This document shows positions 63,617 to 64,000 of a DNA stretch of 64,000 nucleotides, piece after piece. Below the pieces are notes generated by a model. That model was given only the letters and a program-made list of their open reading frames with translations, was not told the origin of the DNA and searched no databases. Each line of letters starts with the position of its first letter. The first letter of the stretch is position 1. The translations under genes were made by a program, and so were the position numbers. The stretch is from an uncultured Sulfitobacter sp. (GTDB lineage Bacteria > Pseudomonadota > Alphaproteobacteria > Rhodobacterales > Rhodobacteraceae): assembly GCF_947499945.1 (NCBI RefSeq), contig NZ_CANMQD010000003.1, positions 232,120 through 296,119 on the forward strand, in the 5' to 3' direction.

Positions 63617-64000
63617 ATGAACCCCATATCAGGCGCCCCGGAACAAGCAATTGCATGGATCAAAGGCGGCAAACGCGCGGCATTAGCCACAGTGGTCGAG
63701 ACATGGGGATCGGCACCCCGCCGCGTGGGCGCACAGATGGTTGTCTCCTCTGAAGGGGAGATGGAAGGCTCTGTCTCTGGCGGCTGTGTTGAGGGGGCTG
63801 TGGTGCTGGAAGCGCTTGAAGCGCTGGAGGAGGGCGAGACCAAGCTTTTGGAATACGGGATCAGTGATGGCGATGCCTTTGCTGTGGGGCTGGCCTGCGG
63901 CGGGACCATCCGAGTGCTGGTGGAGCCTATGGATGAGGGCGGTATGCCGCTTGATGTGTTAGAGGCGCTGGTGGAGGCCCGTGCTGCGCGCACGCCTGTC
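63617..64000 (+). CDS. XdhC/CoxI-family protein (partial, runs off the window)
   Basis: The frame starts at ATG 63617 with CAGGAGG nine bases upstream and is still open at the window edge after 128 residues. It shows the XdhC/CoxI N-terminal domain: RAALATVVETWGSAPRRVGAQM, GSVSGGCVEGAV, and GLACGGTIRVLVEP. These proteins help insert molybdenum cofactor into xanthine dehydrogenase or CO dehydrogenase-type enzymes. The C-terminal Rossmann domain is not visible. Confidence 0.85.
   Translation, partial: MNPISGAPEQAIAWIKGGKRAALATVVETWGSAPRRVGAQMVVSSEGEMEGSVSGGCVEGAVVLEALEALEEGETKLLEYGISDGDAFAVGLACGGTIRVLVEPMDEGGMPLDVLEALVEARAARTPV

Noticed and set aside
63478..63993. Long minus-strand open frame upstream of bolA
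   Set aside because: It is antisense to the xdhC-type gene, rich in Ser/Ala/Pro shadow sequence, and bolA has a good start at 63477.

Overview
The window looks like chromosomal DNA of an alphaproteobacterium of the Rhodobacterales, most likely the Roseobacter group. The reasons are a complete RcGTA-type gene transfer agent (GTA) cluster, a pyruvate dehydrogenase E1-beta subunit with its own lipoyl domain, a ZapA/coiled-coil partner pair, and the mix of valine-degradation and central-carbon genes. No rRNA, tRNA, CRISPR array, transposase or integrase was recognised. No genus is assigned, because that needs database comparison.

Layout: (1) 0.1-3.8 kb holds a GNAT acetyltransferase, a DUF421 membrane protein, fabF and mltG, ending at an intrinsic terminator. 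(2) 3.9-18.3 kb holds the GTA structural cluster in canonical order: g1 and g2 (terminases), g3 (portal), g3.5, g4 (protease), g5 (capsid), g6-g8 (connector proteins), g9 (tail tube), g10, g10.1, g11 (tape measure), g12-g15 (baseplate) and one small coupled downstream gene. Every frame is open, and most genes overlap by 1-14 bases. The two conspicuous gaps, g2-g3 and g5-g6, both hold strong RNA secondary structure. (3) 18.4-25.99 kb holds cysE, convergent with pdhABC, then ftsB, pgk and two overlapping cyclophilins. (4) 26.1-30.4 kb holds a membrane protein, a bactofilin/M23 peptidase pair, a DUF455 protein and a one-cysteine peroxiredoxin. (5) 30.5-43.9 kb holds an AsmA-like giant, queA, two MFS transporters, DUF924, lpdA, a methyltransferase and uvrA. 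(6) 44-50.1 kb holds a valine-degradation set (mmsA; acyl-CoA dehydrogenase, 3-hydroxyisobutyryl-CoA hydrolase, mmsB) plus an MmgE/PrpD protein, with a divergent LysR regulator. (7) 51.2-58.2 kb holds a CBS protein, coaD, two different GAPDHs flanking an unlisted 47-residue membrane protein, DUF808 and transketolase. (8) 58.4-64 kb holds the zauP-like/zapA pair, a DUF481 outer-membrane protein, a LysR regulator, a small lipoprotein, a HAD phosphatase, a glutaredoxin/small membrane protein/BolA group, and the start of an xdhC-type gene.

The most useful regulatory observation is a 24-bp palindrome upstream of pdhA and its near copy (22 of 24 bases) upstream of lpdA, 14 kb away. These two loci supply E1, E2 and E3 of one enzyme complex, so the boxes probably define a small regulon. 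The second is a nested RNA fold of about 110 nt between the GTA capsid gene and g6. Its outer 14-bp stem is kept by three G-U pairs, which points to function in RNA and possibly to control of capsid stoichiometry. No clearly new multigene system was found. The GTA itself is a known type of element.
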